Below are positions 34,007-45,332 of a stretch of DNA of 64,000 bases, one piece after another. The stretch is from positions 53,332,339 to 53,396,338 of the forward strand of contig CM060974.1 in the NCBI GenBank assembly GCA_030765045.1, written 5' to 3'. Below the pieces are notes generated by a model. The model had not been told where the DNA came from. It did no database searches and saw nothing but the letters and a program-made list of their open reading frames with translations. The position numbers were made by a program, and so were the translations under genes. This stretch comes from Tenodera sinensis. Lineage: Eukaryota > Arthropoda > Insecta > Mantodea > Mantidae. The first letter of the stretch is position 1; each line of letters starts with the position of its first letter.

Positions 34007-34760
34007 GTGAGTTTCTCAAACCCAGAAGGTGAACAATGGGCCATTGTAAAAAGTAAACGACAAAGGCGAGGAAATGAAAGAATTCCTTTGGATCGACAGA
34101 CGAACAGCATCACACTTGGTAATAAATATCAACCTCTGCAAAATGCACCAGAACATGACCTCAATGATAAAGGGGTACAAACATGTGATCAAATTGAATC
34201 AGAAAAGAATATTGAGGAAATGGAGCAGCGTAGTAATGGAGATTCTGGCAACGAATCATCAGAAATCTATTATAAGGAAAAAACTGCAATAATACTGGGA
34301 GATTCCATCATCTATCATACAAACAGGCCCTATTGATGTGAACTCAACGGTTTACTGATATCCCGGATCTTGGGTCCATCATTTAGAATGGAAGCTCCAA
34401 GAAAATAAAGATGACCTGGATATCATAATTCTGCATTCAGGAACAAACAATCTCCACTCTTCAAGAAATGCAAGTGAAGTTGGGAACGAAATAGAACATG
34501 TTGTAAGGACAAAAGAGTGCAATATCTGCGCGTGAAGATCTGCATTAGTGGCATCTTGAGAAGAAGTGATGTTGACCCGTGGTACACGAATAAGGTCAAC
34601 TCAGCTTCGGAATGGGTTTGCAAGCTGCAAGACTGCATTTACTTGGATGGAAATGCCTGGATATAGGATTGAGACTCTGCAAGAGATGGACTACATTTAA
34701 ATAGGAGGGGTGCAGACAAGTTGAGCAGGTTATTAAATTGTGAGACAAACAAAATAAGGT
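34007..34760 (+). pseudogene. CR1-like ORF1 with SGNH/GDSL esterase domain
   Basis: After a basic/polar N-terminus from ATG 34007 the frame carries AIILGDSIIYH (nucleophile Ser block, about 34290-34322) and stops at 34336. Beyond the stop a shifted frame continues with IIILHSGTNNL (about 34423-34455, the G-x-N block) and then RDGLHLNRRG (about 34686-34715, the Asp/His block). These three blocks in this order define an SGNH hydrolase. In CR1 elements the esterase is thought to act on lipids or membranes during the life cycle. At least two frame breaks are visible. Confidence 0.78.
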
Positions 34761-35067
34761 CAAAAAAACTAGACATGGTTTATAGGGTTGCAAATTCCTG
34801 TAGTGCATTTGTGTGCAACCAATCAGGGTGTGAAGTGAACTGGTTACAGCACAACAGTGATGATAAAAGTGTCTGTAGTGAATCATCTGAAATAAAAACA
34901 CCAGATGATGGGAACAGAGTACAAGAAATAAGTGAAGTGACTAGTGCATGTGCAGGTGACTGTATTGTAATAGATAATGACTGATCTCTGCATGAAGTAA
35001 AATGCATACAAACACTCACAGCTGTTACAACGAGCAACAGTGATATGGAACATACTAAAATGATACA

Positions 35068-35720
35068 GTGCCTAATTTAATCAATAAGCATAAGGGTTGT
35101 TTCAGAATAACGCATCAAAATGTGCAGCACATTAGCAATAAGTTAGAGACTGTAGAACAATTTATTAATGATTTGGATACAGATATGATTGTTGTAATGG
35201 AACATGGTCAAAATGATGAGCAGCTTAAGTTGTGCAAAATTCGTAATTACCAAATGGTAGATTCATTCTCTCGAAAGGTGCATAAAGGGGGTGGTGTGGT
35301 CATCTATGCTAGGAATTATGTTAAATGTTAGCAAATAAATACGTATAAGAAATTTAAATGGGAAATGGTACTTGAAGCAGTAGAAGTAAAAGTTAAATTT
35401 CATGATTGTGATTTACATGTAATAGGAATGTACAGGTCTCCTAACACCAATATTGAGGAATTTATTAATGAATTCGATGATATGTTAAGTGTTTAAAAGT
35501 AATATTAATTTTAATACTAAAATTGTAATACTGGGGGATTTAAACATAAACATAAAAATTGATGATAAAAATTAATAACAAGTTAAACAACTTGCTGATT
35601 GGACATGGGCTAAGGGATAGTATTTTTCTACCAACAAGAGAAACAGCAGTGACATCCACAACAATCGACCTATCACAACCAACATTGAGGTTAGGTATAT
35701 ACCCACTGTTATAGTAGATG
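35068..35720 (+). pseudogene. CR1-like ORF2, EEP endonuclease part
   Basis: From ATG 35068, FRITHQNVQHISNK, then MIVVMEHGQ and GGGVVIYARNYV form the start of an EEP nuclease (Asn and Glu metal ligands). A stop at about 35329 and later shifts follow; VIGMYRSPNTNIEEF (about 35420-35460) and a GDLNIN-like piece near 35535 continue the domain in other frames. The nuclease would nick target DNA for target-primed reverse transcription; this copy cannot. Confidence 0.75.
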
Positions 35721-36766
35721 GACATGTCTCAAACCACTATACTCAGTGCATTGACATACTGAATACTTATATCAAAGAACAGCAATCTGAAACCATAATG
35801 GCTAGGTCTGTTACAACGAACAGGCTAAACAATCTAGTTGAAGTCTTAGAAAATGAAACTTTGGAAACTGTATATAGCTCTGATGGGATTAACTGCAAAT
35901 GGGAGGAATTTTATAAAATATTTAATGTAAATTTTAATGAATGCTGTCTCTACATTACAAAAACTGTGTTCAAAAATTACAGAAAATGAACTCAATTAAC
36001 AAGTGAAATAGTAAAACTTAAAGAAAACGTCAAAGATGTGCACTACTGGTATAAATACACTGGATATGAAGTCTATAAAAGTCACTATAAACAATACAAA
36101 AATTTCTATCAAAACAAACTAAGGGATCTCAAGGTGAATGAATATACTGAGCATATAAATGAAAGACATTTCCAAAACATTGTGGAACATTATAAATAGT
36201 ACAAGGGTATAATCTCATTGTCAAAATATTGAACTAAACTCCACTGGAATATCTCAGAGAGATCCTAGTGTCATTGCAAATATGTTCAATAAATTCTTTT
36301 TAAGTATAGGGGATAGCAGCACTACAAAAAACTGTGATGCATTTTTGAACAGTAGGAGTCCAATTGTCAAATCAGTTTATTTGTATGATACCACTAAGGA
36401 AGAAATAATTAAGGAAATAAACAATTTAAAAAATAAGCAATCACACGGTTGGGATGGGATAACATCACTTCTGAAAAATTGTAAAGATGTGCTAAGAGAT
36501 ATAACATACTTGATAATTGAGTCAATAAATAATGGGACATTTCCGTACTGGTTAAAGTTGAGCATTGTTAGACCAACATATAAAAAAGGAAAAAAAAAAA
36601 AAAAAAAGGATTAAAAACTACAGACCGATTGTACTCACACCTACTCTGGGCAAACTGTATGAGAAAATTATTCCAAAGAGGTTGTAAAATTTCTTTGCAG
36701 TGAACAACATTATAAACCCTCAACAACATGGATTCCAAGTAGGCAAATCGACTGTATCTACAGCTG

Positions 36767-37670
36767 TCCGACTTCCCCACGGAACAACACACTGCGACAT
36801 GCCAGTATGCGGACGTCATCATGGCACAAAACAAAAATGTGAGATATTGCCTCCCTCCCCTTCAACGACAACTCGACGCCATCGACCGTTGGAGTGAGAA
36901 GTGGAGAATGGCTATTAGTCCGGGTAAAAGCTCCACTCTCCTCCTTGGAAAGGTTCGCCATTGGCGGCCAGAACGGTCACTTCGGCTTAGGCGGAGAAAT
37001 ATTCCATGGGTAACCTCCGCCAAATATTTAGGCGTTCACCTCGACCGCCGGCTAACATACACCCCACACGTCCGCGCAAAGGCCAAACTTGGTCACGCTG
37101 CGCTACCCTATCTACCCTATCCTCCGATCCACCATGCCCAATCACCTAAAACTACGCATTTACCGGGCAATAATTCCGCAATTGATCTTATACGGCTGTG
37201 AAGCCTGGGGATCAGCGGCACCTTCTACCATACGCAAACTGCAGACAGTTAAGACTGCAGGACGTTAAGAGTGATATACGATTCTGGGCGTAGATTCCCG
37301 TCTTACATCCTTCACAACCACTCCGGACTACCCTACATCATGGACTTGGTGAGGGAGCGATCCCGAACCATGCACTCCAAACTTAACTCCCACACCAATC
37401 AGCTGGTACGGGCATTAGGTCAATACGACCACAGAGCACCTCGAAGAAGGAAAAGTTACCGCCTACCCAAGGACGCCCTTGGATAAGGATAATGCCACTC
37501 CCATCTTCTAACACATTATTACCCCAACACCTATTCCTGCCCCCTTCCTGTATCCTAAATTAGCTATACAGGAAGAAACCATTGCCCAAGACACTTAAGT
37601 CGCATTAGCGGCTAGGTGGTGTGCAAATAAACATGCCGTACAGGAGAACCTGTACGGCCTGTTCTCGAAT
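36767..37670 (+). mobile_element. 5'-truncated jockey-like LINE nested in the CR1-like RT
   Basis: 904 bp between two gctg repeats (36763-36766, 37671-37674) that rejoin the host frame exactly. It carries the end of an RT (QYADVIMAQNK remnant, then LQRQLDAIDRWSEKWRM, AKYLGVHLDRRL) in frame 36821-37201, further C-terminal pieces to 37486, and a 3' UTR. GC content is higher than in the host element, showing it is a separate, younger insert. Confidence 0.88.
37635..37658 (+). other. Perfect 10-bp hairpin near the 3' end of the nested LINE
   Basis: gccgtacagg and cctgtacggc pair perfectly around an agaa loop, 12 bases before the insert ends. Such stem-loops can serve as RT recognition sites in LINE 3' UTRs; that role here is inference. 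Confidence 0.75.
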
Positions 37671-38993
37671 GCTGGAATGTATGAAGTCATAAGCCAACTA
37701 GATGAAAAGAATAAAGTTGCAGGAATGTTTCTGGATTTGTCTAAGGCCTTTGACTGTGTTCAACATAACATATTGTTACAAAAGTTGGAACATTATGGTG
37801 TACGTGGGATAGCCAACAAACTTATCGCTTGCTATCTTTCAAACCGAAAACAGTTTACAGAAATCAATCATAAAAGTGGTAGTCAAGTCAATAGAGTAAA
37901 ATCTAAACAAGGAATAGTACACTGTGGAGTACCACAAGGCTCTTTACTAGGGCCATTCCTGTTCCTAGTTTACATAAATGATATCACTAAACCAGTAAAC
38001 GGCAAGATTATTACCTATGCAGATGATAGTACCACCATATGCTGGAACAAATCCGACTCTGAAGTGAGTTATGCAGTCAATGCTACTGCAAATCAGACTT
38101 TTGAATACTTTAACAGCTTAAATCTTTCTGCAAATATCAGTAAAACTGCATTAATCAAGTTTGAACTGCAACATCGGAGTAATATTCAGAAATTTCAAGT
38201 AACATTAGATAAAGTGAAATTACAGAAACAATCACCTATTCCTTGGGATATGCGTAGATAAACACCTGGATTGGAAACAACATATAAATAATGTTTGCAA
38301 TAAAGTAGCAAAAGATATATATTTGATTAGCCATTTGACAAAATGTGTAGATAGCAGTGTATTAAATACTGCATATTATGGGATAACCTATCCTCATATT
38401 GTATATGGTATTGAAGTGTGGGGACTATGTGCTGACTCTCATCTAAACAGACTGTTTATATTACAAAAGAGATGTTTAAGAAAAATGTTGAATCTAAGAA
38501 GCAAAGAGACCTGTAGGGATATTTTTAAAAATAAGAAGTATTTTACGGTCTACTCAATATTCCTATACCAAATTATAGTGCTTGCCCACTCAAGACTAAA
38601 TTCATATGTCAGGAATGAAGAAATGCACCACTACGATACTAGGCAGAAGCAAGATCTCCATAGAAACATATACAATACAAAATCGATAATGAAAGATCCA
38701 TATGTTGCAGAAGCCCATTTTTACAACAAATTACCTAAGCACCTAAAAACGTACAAGGGTAATGTATTTAAGAACTAATTAAGAGAATTCCTAACAGTAA
38801 AAGCTCTATATTCAATTGAACAATTTTAAACTAGTATGACTGATAAATGTAGGTGTAATTTGTAAATAAATATAAATTGTAACTCATTTTTGTAATTGTA
38901 ACTCTGACTTTTATAATTGTAACTTTGTCTTGGTCTACACCTATGTAAATTGATATATGGACTCAGTCTTCTATTATCATCATCATCATCACC

Positions 38994-39028
<35 letters not shown>

Positions 39029-39102
39029 AAATAAAACACAACAGCAGCTCAAAATGAAGTCCTGCTGCCCATTAGGGCAATTTAACAGAATATTAAATTA
39101 CA

Positions 39103-39258
39103 ATTATTTATTTATGCCAATAAACTTACTGTTGGTGTTTTTAAACACACAAGCCGTGTGTGGGCAAAGTTTGAGAAGTAGAACTGGAACTTAAAAATTC
39201 AATGCCACAATGCCCAGTTGTGGCATTGAATTTTTAAGTTCCAGTTCTACCTCTCAAA
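39103..39258 (-). mobile_element. SINE family 2 copy, inverted 5' part, palindromic
   Basis: 156 bp bounded by aatattaaattaca (39089-39102, 39259-39272). The tail faces left; body sequence at about 39176-39215 is repeated in reverse at about 39220-39256, giving a near-perfect hairpin of about 37-bp arms. Confidence 0.85.
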
Positions 39259-39539
39259 AATATTAAATTACAAGTTCATTCTGAGAAAAGTTACTTAGTT
39301 ACAAAGACTATAGGAAAAGCACTTAGCCTTGTAACTTGATTAAGTCCCCAAAAAAGTACATTTATTAGACATCCTTTCCCATCCAATAAAGTGTACATTC
39401 CAGATTACATGCAAAACAAATAAATTATACAGAAAATAATGTATGCTTTTCTTCATTTATGAATCTATTAATGTATAAATTAATACAAAATTCACACTAA
39501 CAAAAACATTGGCTTTCAAAGCAAGCATACCTGTTAGAA

Positions 39540-39645
39540 TTATTATTTATTTATGCCAACAAACTTACTCTTGGTGTTTTTAAACACACAAGCCATGTGT
39601 GGGCAAAGTTGTGGTATTGAATTTTTAAGTTCCAGTTCTATCTCT
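39540..39645 (-). mobile_element. Short SINE family 2 copy with inverted 5' part
   Basis: 106 bp bounded by catacctgttagaa (39526-39539, 39646-39659). Tail (reverse) up to gggcaaag at 39608 joins directly to forward body ttgtggtattgaattttt. Confidence 0.85.
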
Positions 39646-39661
39646 CATACCTGTTAGAAGA

Positions 39662-40205
39662 TAATTGTTGTTCACTAATGCTGGATTTCTGACAATGAAG
39701 TCATTAGTCCTCTTGCTCTCCAATATTTAACATATTGATAGAGCAGTAGCAGTATAGTAAAAGCTTTTTAGAGAGCACCATATTTTTATGTTTTGGCGGT
39801 CACATCGCTCTCTCACAACCCCCAGAATGTCTGGAGGACCACACCTGTCGTTGGTTTACAAGTCTCAACGACCTGACCGGGAGAATTAACAAAATAAATT
39901 CGCCGACCACATCCTCTGATTACCAATCAGAGGACGTATTACATGCCATGACAGGTCAGCATGTTAGGGGTTAAGATTTGATAGAGAAATTGAGAGGTTG
40001 GAAAAATAAAGACTCCCTAGCCCTTGGGAACCCTAATAGCATCAAGGTCGGAAGAGAACAAGAGATGACCAAGGTAAGGTCAGATAGAACAGTTACAGTG
40101 AGGAGCAAAACACCCGTAAGTGGAAGTAATGTTCTGCTCAGCTTGGGTACCTTGTAGCCGCCATTCACATATCCCCTAGATGGAGACCCTTGAGTAGATG
40201 TTAAT
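39662..40205 (-). mobile_element. Unidentified 0.55 kb retroposon, copy 2
   Basis: Reverse-complement match over the whole length of 28069-28621, including the cctctgattaccaatcagagg palindrome (about 39912-39932) and the caacaat-type tail at the left. No clear target duplication. Confidence 0.85.
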
Positions 40206-40659
40206 AATATATACATTTACAAATAGGTATGAATTTCTTGGTGGGGACTTCTGAATTCATCACTGATCTGACCAACAGTCATCCTGTTTCATATTAACCA
40301 CAAGTAATTATTCTGCACTAAACCTAAAGTTGACTTAGCTATCTTAGTCTACGCATAACAGACAAATGAAACTGTGCTAGACAAATCTACAACCAGATAG
40401 AACATGTTACAAGATAAAGAGTGAAATAAACTACTTTGTTGGAAGATTTTGTGTACAGTGTTGTGTAATAATGTCCAGGTAGTAAAGTGAGTGGGTTTAT
40501 TGATACTAAATCACTTAGTTGTTCAAAACAGGACATATTTCAAGGGCTCAGTTGCTTTGATTCTCATCCTGATGCTTCATCACGCTCCTGTACACTTTTT
40601 CATAATGGAACAATCAGTGTTCTGAAATTAGACCAATGTGAGAACTCTACTCACAAACA
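40206..40659. other. 3' flank of gene B
   Basis: Non-coding. About 40530-40640 matches the 3' flank of gene A in reverse complement and is probably 3' UTR; the rest shows nothing recognisable. Confidence 0.5.
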
Positions 40660-41890
40660 TTATACCATGGTGTCCTTATGAATGAATTTGTGTCTTTTCA
40701 AACTAGATGACTGAGTAAAAGCCTTGTTACAAATGATACACTCATGTGGCCTTATACCGTCATGAATCAATTTATGTCTTTTCAAATGTGACAACTGAGT
40801 AAAAGCCTTGTTACAAATGTTACACTCATGTGGCTTTATGCCCTGATGACTAAATATGTGTTTTTTCAAGCTTGATAACTCAGTAAATTCCTTGTTACAA
40901 ATGTTACACTTGTATGGTTTTATACCCTGATGACTCAATTTGTGCGTTTTCAAATTTGATGACTGAATAAAACCCTTGTAACAAATGTTACACTTATGTG
41001 GCTTTATGCCCTCATGAACAAATTTATGCCTCTTCAAATGTGATAAATGAATAAAAGCCTTATTACAAATTTTACACTGGTGTGGCTTTATGCCCTCATG
41101 AAACAATTTGTGTGTTTTCAAATTTGTTAACTGAGTAAATGCCTTGCTACAAATGTTACACTTGTGTGGCCTTATGCCTTCATGAATCAATTTGTGTGTT
41201 TTCAAATCTGATAACTGAGTAAAAGCCTTGCTACAAATGTTACACTTGTGTGGTTTTATGCCTTTGTGAATCAATTTGTGTACTTTCAAATGTGATAGCT
41301 TAGTAAACGCCTGGTTACAAATGTTACACTTATGTGGCTTTTTGGCTTCATGATTCAATTTGTGTTTTTTCAGATGTTGTGAAGGAGCAAAACTCTTATT
41401 ACATTTGTGTGTTTTTTCTCCCTCTTCAATCAATTTGGAAGTTTTCATAGATGACAACCGATTCAGGCCCTTATCACAAACGTCATACTTGTTTGCTTCT
41501 GTACTGTCCAGAACCAATCTGTTTTTTTCTAAATCAGAAGAATAAAAACACTTCTCAGAAACATCACATTTGTATGACCTTCTGTACTCATTACCCAATA
41601 GTGACTTGCAGTTCAGCTTGTTCATATCCTGTTTAGTTGAGGTTCTCTGCTGAAGCAGTTTACTTCGTTTTGAAGAAGCCCTGCTGTTAATTTTTCCACC
41701 ATCAGATGTTTCTGACCTAACAACTGTTTCTTTTGAAAACCTATCATTAATTACGCTTTTATCACCTTGATATTTTCTGTCACTTGCACATTCAGGACTA
41801 TCCATATTCATAGTGAAACTTAGATCATTTGCTAGATCTGCAGTGGAGAATAAATCTGGTGTATAACTGGAAACATCATCTTTGTATACA
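40660..41890 (-). CDS. Zinc-finger gene B, last exon: C2H2 array
   Basis: Paralogue of the gene A finger exon. It starts after an acceptor (tatatttcag, AG at 41891-41892) at the same phase as A. The apparent upstream ATG at 41907 is intronic. A polar linker is followed by 11 finger units. Units 1-3 are degenerate; unit 3 has lost three residues with its second Cys. Units 4-11 keep all four zinc ligands. Helix positions -1/2/3/6 for fingers 4-11 are KSHV, QSDT, QTNT, HSHR, QSNT, ESSK, QSHR and QSSR, clearly different from A, where Gln at -1 is absent. Likely nuclear DNA-binding protein with changed specificity. The frame is open throughout, so it may be functional. Confidence 0.87.
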
Positions 41891-41892
41891 CT

Positions 41893-42198
41893 GAAATATA
41901 ATAACACTATCAGTTATTACTAGAAAACAGGGATGAACAAATAACAAGTGGAAACATAAATCTGTATTTATCTTCCATATGCACATGATGAGAGATATGA
42001 ATTCATGAAAGACAGTCACAATATTTGGATGTGCAATTGCTCAGTGTTACCCCGGGATCCATCATGAATAATACTGAAGTGCATGAAAGCTAACGGCTTT
42101 ATTACCAAATGCCAGGCACTAAACAACATTTAGATATGCTGTTAATTTAAAGTATTATAGTAAATGTAAGTACTGAGTCTCTCTGGTCAATGTAAATT
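41893..42198 (-). other. Intron of gene B next to the finger exon
   Basis: AT-rich, nothing coding recognised. Confidence 0.5.
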
Positions 42199-42355
42199 AA
42201 ATGTTCTTCCACACTAGCCCTGTGTAGCTGTAGATAGGAAAGGGATAAAATGAGACTGAAAAATTCAGTGCCATACCTGGGATTCGAACCACGGATCCAC
42301 ATTCTATCCTCTTTCAACCTTGCCCTACACAGAGCTGGTGTGGAACAACAATTAA
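42199..42355. repeat. Foldback SINE-like repeat
   Basis: gttcttccacactagccctg at the left and its approximate reverse complement at 42330-42355 flank a reversed tRNA-like head (gggattcgaaccacgg, the B box, near 42281). It resembles a rearranged relative of SINE family 2. Confidence 0.6.
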
Positions 42356-43063
42356 ATTGATTGACCTCATTGTTGATAAAACTATGAAGTCCGGGACTTA
42401 CAGCATGGTAAGTTGTCATTAGAGAGTTTTCACATAGGTATTTGACATCTGGTAGTTTACCGGAAAAATGGAAGTGAGATGGGAATTTAATGTTATATCG
42501 GTATGTTGTCTATGGTAGCTCAGTGCTAAGAGCAGATGGAGACCCTCTAGGGGTAATTATGATAAGTATCTCTGCTAGCAACCACAAACTGAATGTAGCA
42601 TCAAAAACATAAACAAAACTATATATGCAATAGGTAGACTATAAGGGTACTGAATGACAAAACAATAAAATAAGTGTACTAGCCACATGCTGTATCTTGA
42701 ACTTCCAGATGGAAGTGTTATCAAAGATTGTATGGTGTGGTTAGACATAAAAGTCAGCATGAATGTTAAACAGTAACAACCATAACACCACAGTGAAATG
42801 CACAAGTGGTAACTGTGGAGTACAGACAACGATCCTCAGTTGTTACTGTCAAAGCACAGGAGTTCTTGACTTGGACTGTTCGTAGCACTAGATTCCATTG
42901 CTCAAGATGGTGTGAGTGGTATAATGTTTACATTTAATACTGAATGATACTATACAGGACTATTCAAAGAAAGTAATCACTTTAGGCTATTAAAAATACA
43001 TCAAGGCAATAGCACAAACATACTTACTGGCACATATTTAAGAACTTAAATGCTTGATGATAG
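42356..43063 (-). other. Intron of gene B
   Basis: No exon recognised. A lone SINE-like head (ggtagctcagtgctaagagc) occurs near 42514-42535. Confidence 0.5.
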
Positions 43064-43262
43064 GTAGACCCCGCAATACATGGGAGGATAGGATTGAGAG
43101 ATTGAGACATGAAAGGGGCAAAACTGTTGTGGAAATGGAGAGAATGTGCAAAAATAGAGTAGAATAGCAGAGATGGCTCAAACGAGGCTACCCAGATGCT
43201 TGAAAAGGCATAAAGGAATTGAAGAAGAAGAAGAAGAAGAAGAAGAAGAAGAAGAAGAAGAT
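43064..43262 (+). pseudogene. LINE ORF2 3' end with (GAA)n tail
   Basis: About 43088-43206 translates to DRIERLRHERGK, MERMCKNRVE, a stop, then QRWLKRGYPDA and a stop, like the C-terminal end of a LINE ORF2. The (GAA)n microsatellite at 43218-43260 would be its tail. The family is not certain. Confidence 0.5.
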
Positions 43263-44189
43263 GATGTAGAAAAAGAAGAAGAAAATAAAAAAGAAGAAGA
43301 AATGCTTGATGTTTCACATCCTAGAGTTGAAAAACAAGCATGGTGGTGACAACAGAGAAACAGGAGGAATAAAAAAGTCCAGAAATCTATATGGGGACAT
43401 ATTTGCTAAATATACTAGGTAAAATATACACAGTAACACTCGCTGATATGCTAAAAAATAAAGAGACGAAGAAGAGAAATTATCACTATTCCAAGCAGCC
43501 TTCTGAAAAGGGAAACATAATACAGATTCCATATTCATAAAAACAACTGATAAACACTTGGGTGAAAAAAAGGATGAATATATGCCCTCTTTGCACACTG
43601 CCATTTAACGCAAAAAGCAGAGATGTTAGCCTGGCAATCACGGAAAATAGGACAGGGTCATAAAGAAGGTAATTAATTCAGCAAATACATATTTAGACAA
43701 GGCTTTAGTTATCTTTTGTAAGTTGTGAACATTTTAAAAAGACAGATCAAGGCTTCATGAACCATTCATTCACATTTTTATTATTAATGTAGAAAGAAAT
43801 TGGGTTTTGGCATTTATAGAATATACTCACATGTATAATTGCATGAAAGTAAAAGCTTTAATCCTTCCTCACATAAAGTTGCTGTTTTTAATTATTAAAT
43901 TTATCTCCTAATAAAGAAGAACTTAACATAAAATATACACATTATCAACAGTGCACTAAAGGTTTTAATACTGATTTTGTCCATAGAAACATAAGGGAAA
44001 TATAAGTGTCAAAAGAGAGTAAAAGAGGTTTTTACCCTCAAGAAAATAAAAGTTGATTGTATTTTTAAACAATTTACTTACCATCCTTTAATAAATAAAT
44101 TTACAAAATATTTTAAAGGACATGGAATAATTTTGGTTCCTCTTAATAAAGAGAATATTAAAAATTTGCAGGGTGCTTATTCTATCTCT
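43263..44189 (-). other. Intron of gene B
   Basis: AT-rich. About 43735-43820 matches the reverse complement of gene A intron 9240-9340. No exon recognised. Confidence 0.55.
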
Positions 44190-44515
44190 CAAGAATTGCC
44201 CACACAAGGCTTGCATGTTTCAAACCATCAGTAATTTGGTTGGCATGAAACAACAATTACCGTCTAAAGGTTATTTAATTAAACACAGGACATAAACTAC
44301 TTGTGATTGTAAGTCGCCCTTGAGGTACTCATCTCAGACATGAGATTACCTAGTAGTCTGCCATGAGAATGCAAGTCTGATGGGGAATTCCAGGTCATGC
44401 TGGGAAGTACAGATGGTTGCTCAGTGGTTAGAGCAGCCCTATATAAAGCGGAAGTTCCGTGGTTAAAATCCTGGCTATGGCACTGAATTTTTCATCCTGA
44501 TTATATCTCTCACAT
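44190..44515 (+). repeat. Old dimeric SINE family 2 relative
   Basis: The tail of one unit (ttgcccacacaaggcttgc, then ttggttggcatgaaac), a linker matching that at 22796-22868, and the head of a second unit (ggttgctcagtggttagagc, ggttaaaatcctgg) follow in order. It supports a dimeric master structure with a fixed linker. Confidence 0.65.
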
Positions 44516-45330
44516 TTCTGATAAATTTGGGAGTTTAAAGTATTAAAAATTCTTTTGAATTGGTAGAAAAGATATGCATTACAGTATTGTCCATTAATGA
44601 GAAACTTACTTCTATTTATGTAATTACTTTATTTCCTAGTACTCCTATTGGTTAATTTCTTCAGCATTAAATGTAGAATTAATAAGTGAATTTCTTAAGC
44701 TTACCCGTCTCTGCTTGTATCAATTTTTTTTTTTTTAAATTTTAATGCAAATTTCCTTCAACAAACTTCTGGGTTGGCAATGGGTAGTCCACTTTTACCG
44801 TTTCTTGCTTATCTTTGTATGAACTTTTTTGAAATACAAATTACTAAAGCATTAACTTTCATATTTAAAACTTGGTGTACATATGCAAATTACATTTTTG
44901 CTATTGTTCTGATATTGTTTAGAAACTGTAAATTATGGTACATGATAAGGGAACATGAGAATATTTCTGGGCATAGTCATTGATACAACTTAAACAAATT
45001 CCTGTGATTATTGTTGAGAAATTGAAAATAATGCTACATGATAAGGAACATGAGAATATCTCTGGGGATAGTCACTGATACAACTTACACAAATTCCTCT
45101 GTGATCATTAAGTATGAAAAACATTTCCATATGTAACACTGAAAGGGAATATGAACATCTAACAGAAATAGGTAGTCTCTTGGACAAAGAATTAACCAAA
45201 TGACCTACCTTACTGGTTTTATGGAATATAACTCTTCATGTGCTTCACCCTGTAACATAATTATTCACTTGTAAAACACATGGTCTACTTTAACCCTTTA
45301 ACTCTTATCTTCAGAAACAAACACTTTTTG
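44516..45330 (-). other. Intron of gene B with a 96-bp tandem duplication
   Basis: Blocks match gene A intron at 7016-7600 in reverse. A unit beginning tacatgataagg is duplicated in tandem (44939 and 45035, period 96), partly diverged. Gene A has one copy, so the duplication is specific to B. Confidence 0.65.
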
Positions 45331-45332
45331 TA

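Larger units (their letters stand above)
36282..38778 (+). pseudogene. CR1-like ORF2, reverse transcriptase part, split by a LINE
   Basis: 36282-36614 carries the N-terminal RT region (SHGWDGITS, then WLKLSIVRPTYKKG). The fragment up to 36762 (NPQQHGFQVGKSTVS) resumes at 37675 after the nested insertion. 37677-38261 holds motif A (FLDLSKAFD), motif B (GVPQGSLLGP) and the catalytic YADD at 38016-38027. 38323-38778 is the C-terminal connection (YGIEVWG, RCLRKML, YDTRQK). An A-run at 36591-36607 disrupts the frame and another shift lies near 38262. Confidence 0.85.
33960..39031 (+). mobile_element. CR1-like LINE, near full length but dead
   Basis: ORF1 with an SGNH esterase (34007-34760), ORF2 with EEP endonuclease (from 35068) and RT (36282-38778) follow in order on the + strand, ending in a short 3' UTR and a TCA/TTA microsatellite tail (about 38970-39031). 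SGNH-esterase ORF1 is a known hallmark of CR1-group LINEs. A jockey-like LINE is nested at 36767-37670. Multiple stops and shifts. The 5' end is approximate. Confidence 0.83.

Noticed and set aside
28069..40205. The two 0.55 kb repeats as part of the large inverted duplication
   Set aside because: Their midpoint (about 34.1 kb) is far from that of the zinc-finger duplication (about 26.5-26.9 kb) and copy 1 has its own 16-bp target duplication, so it is an independent insertion.
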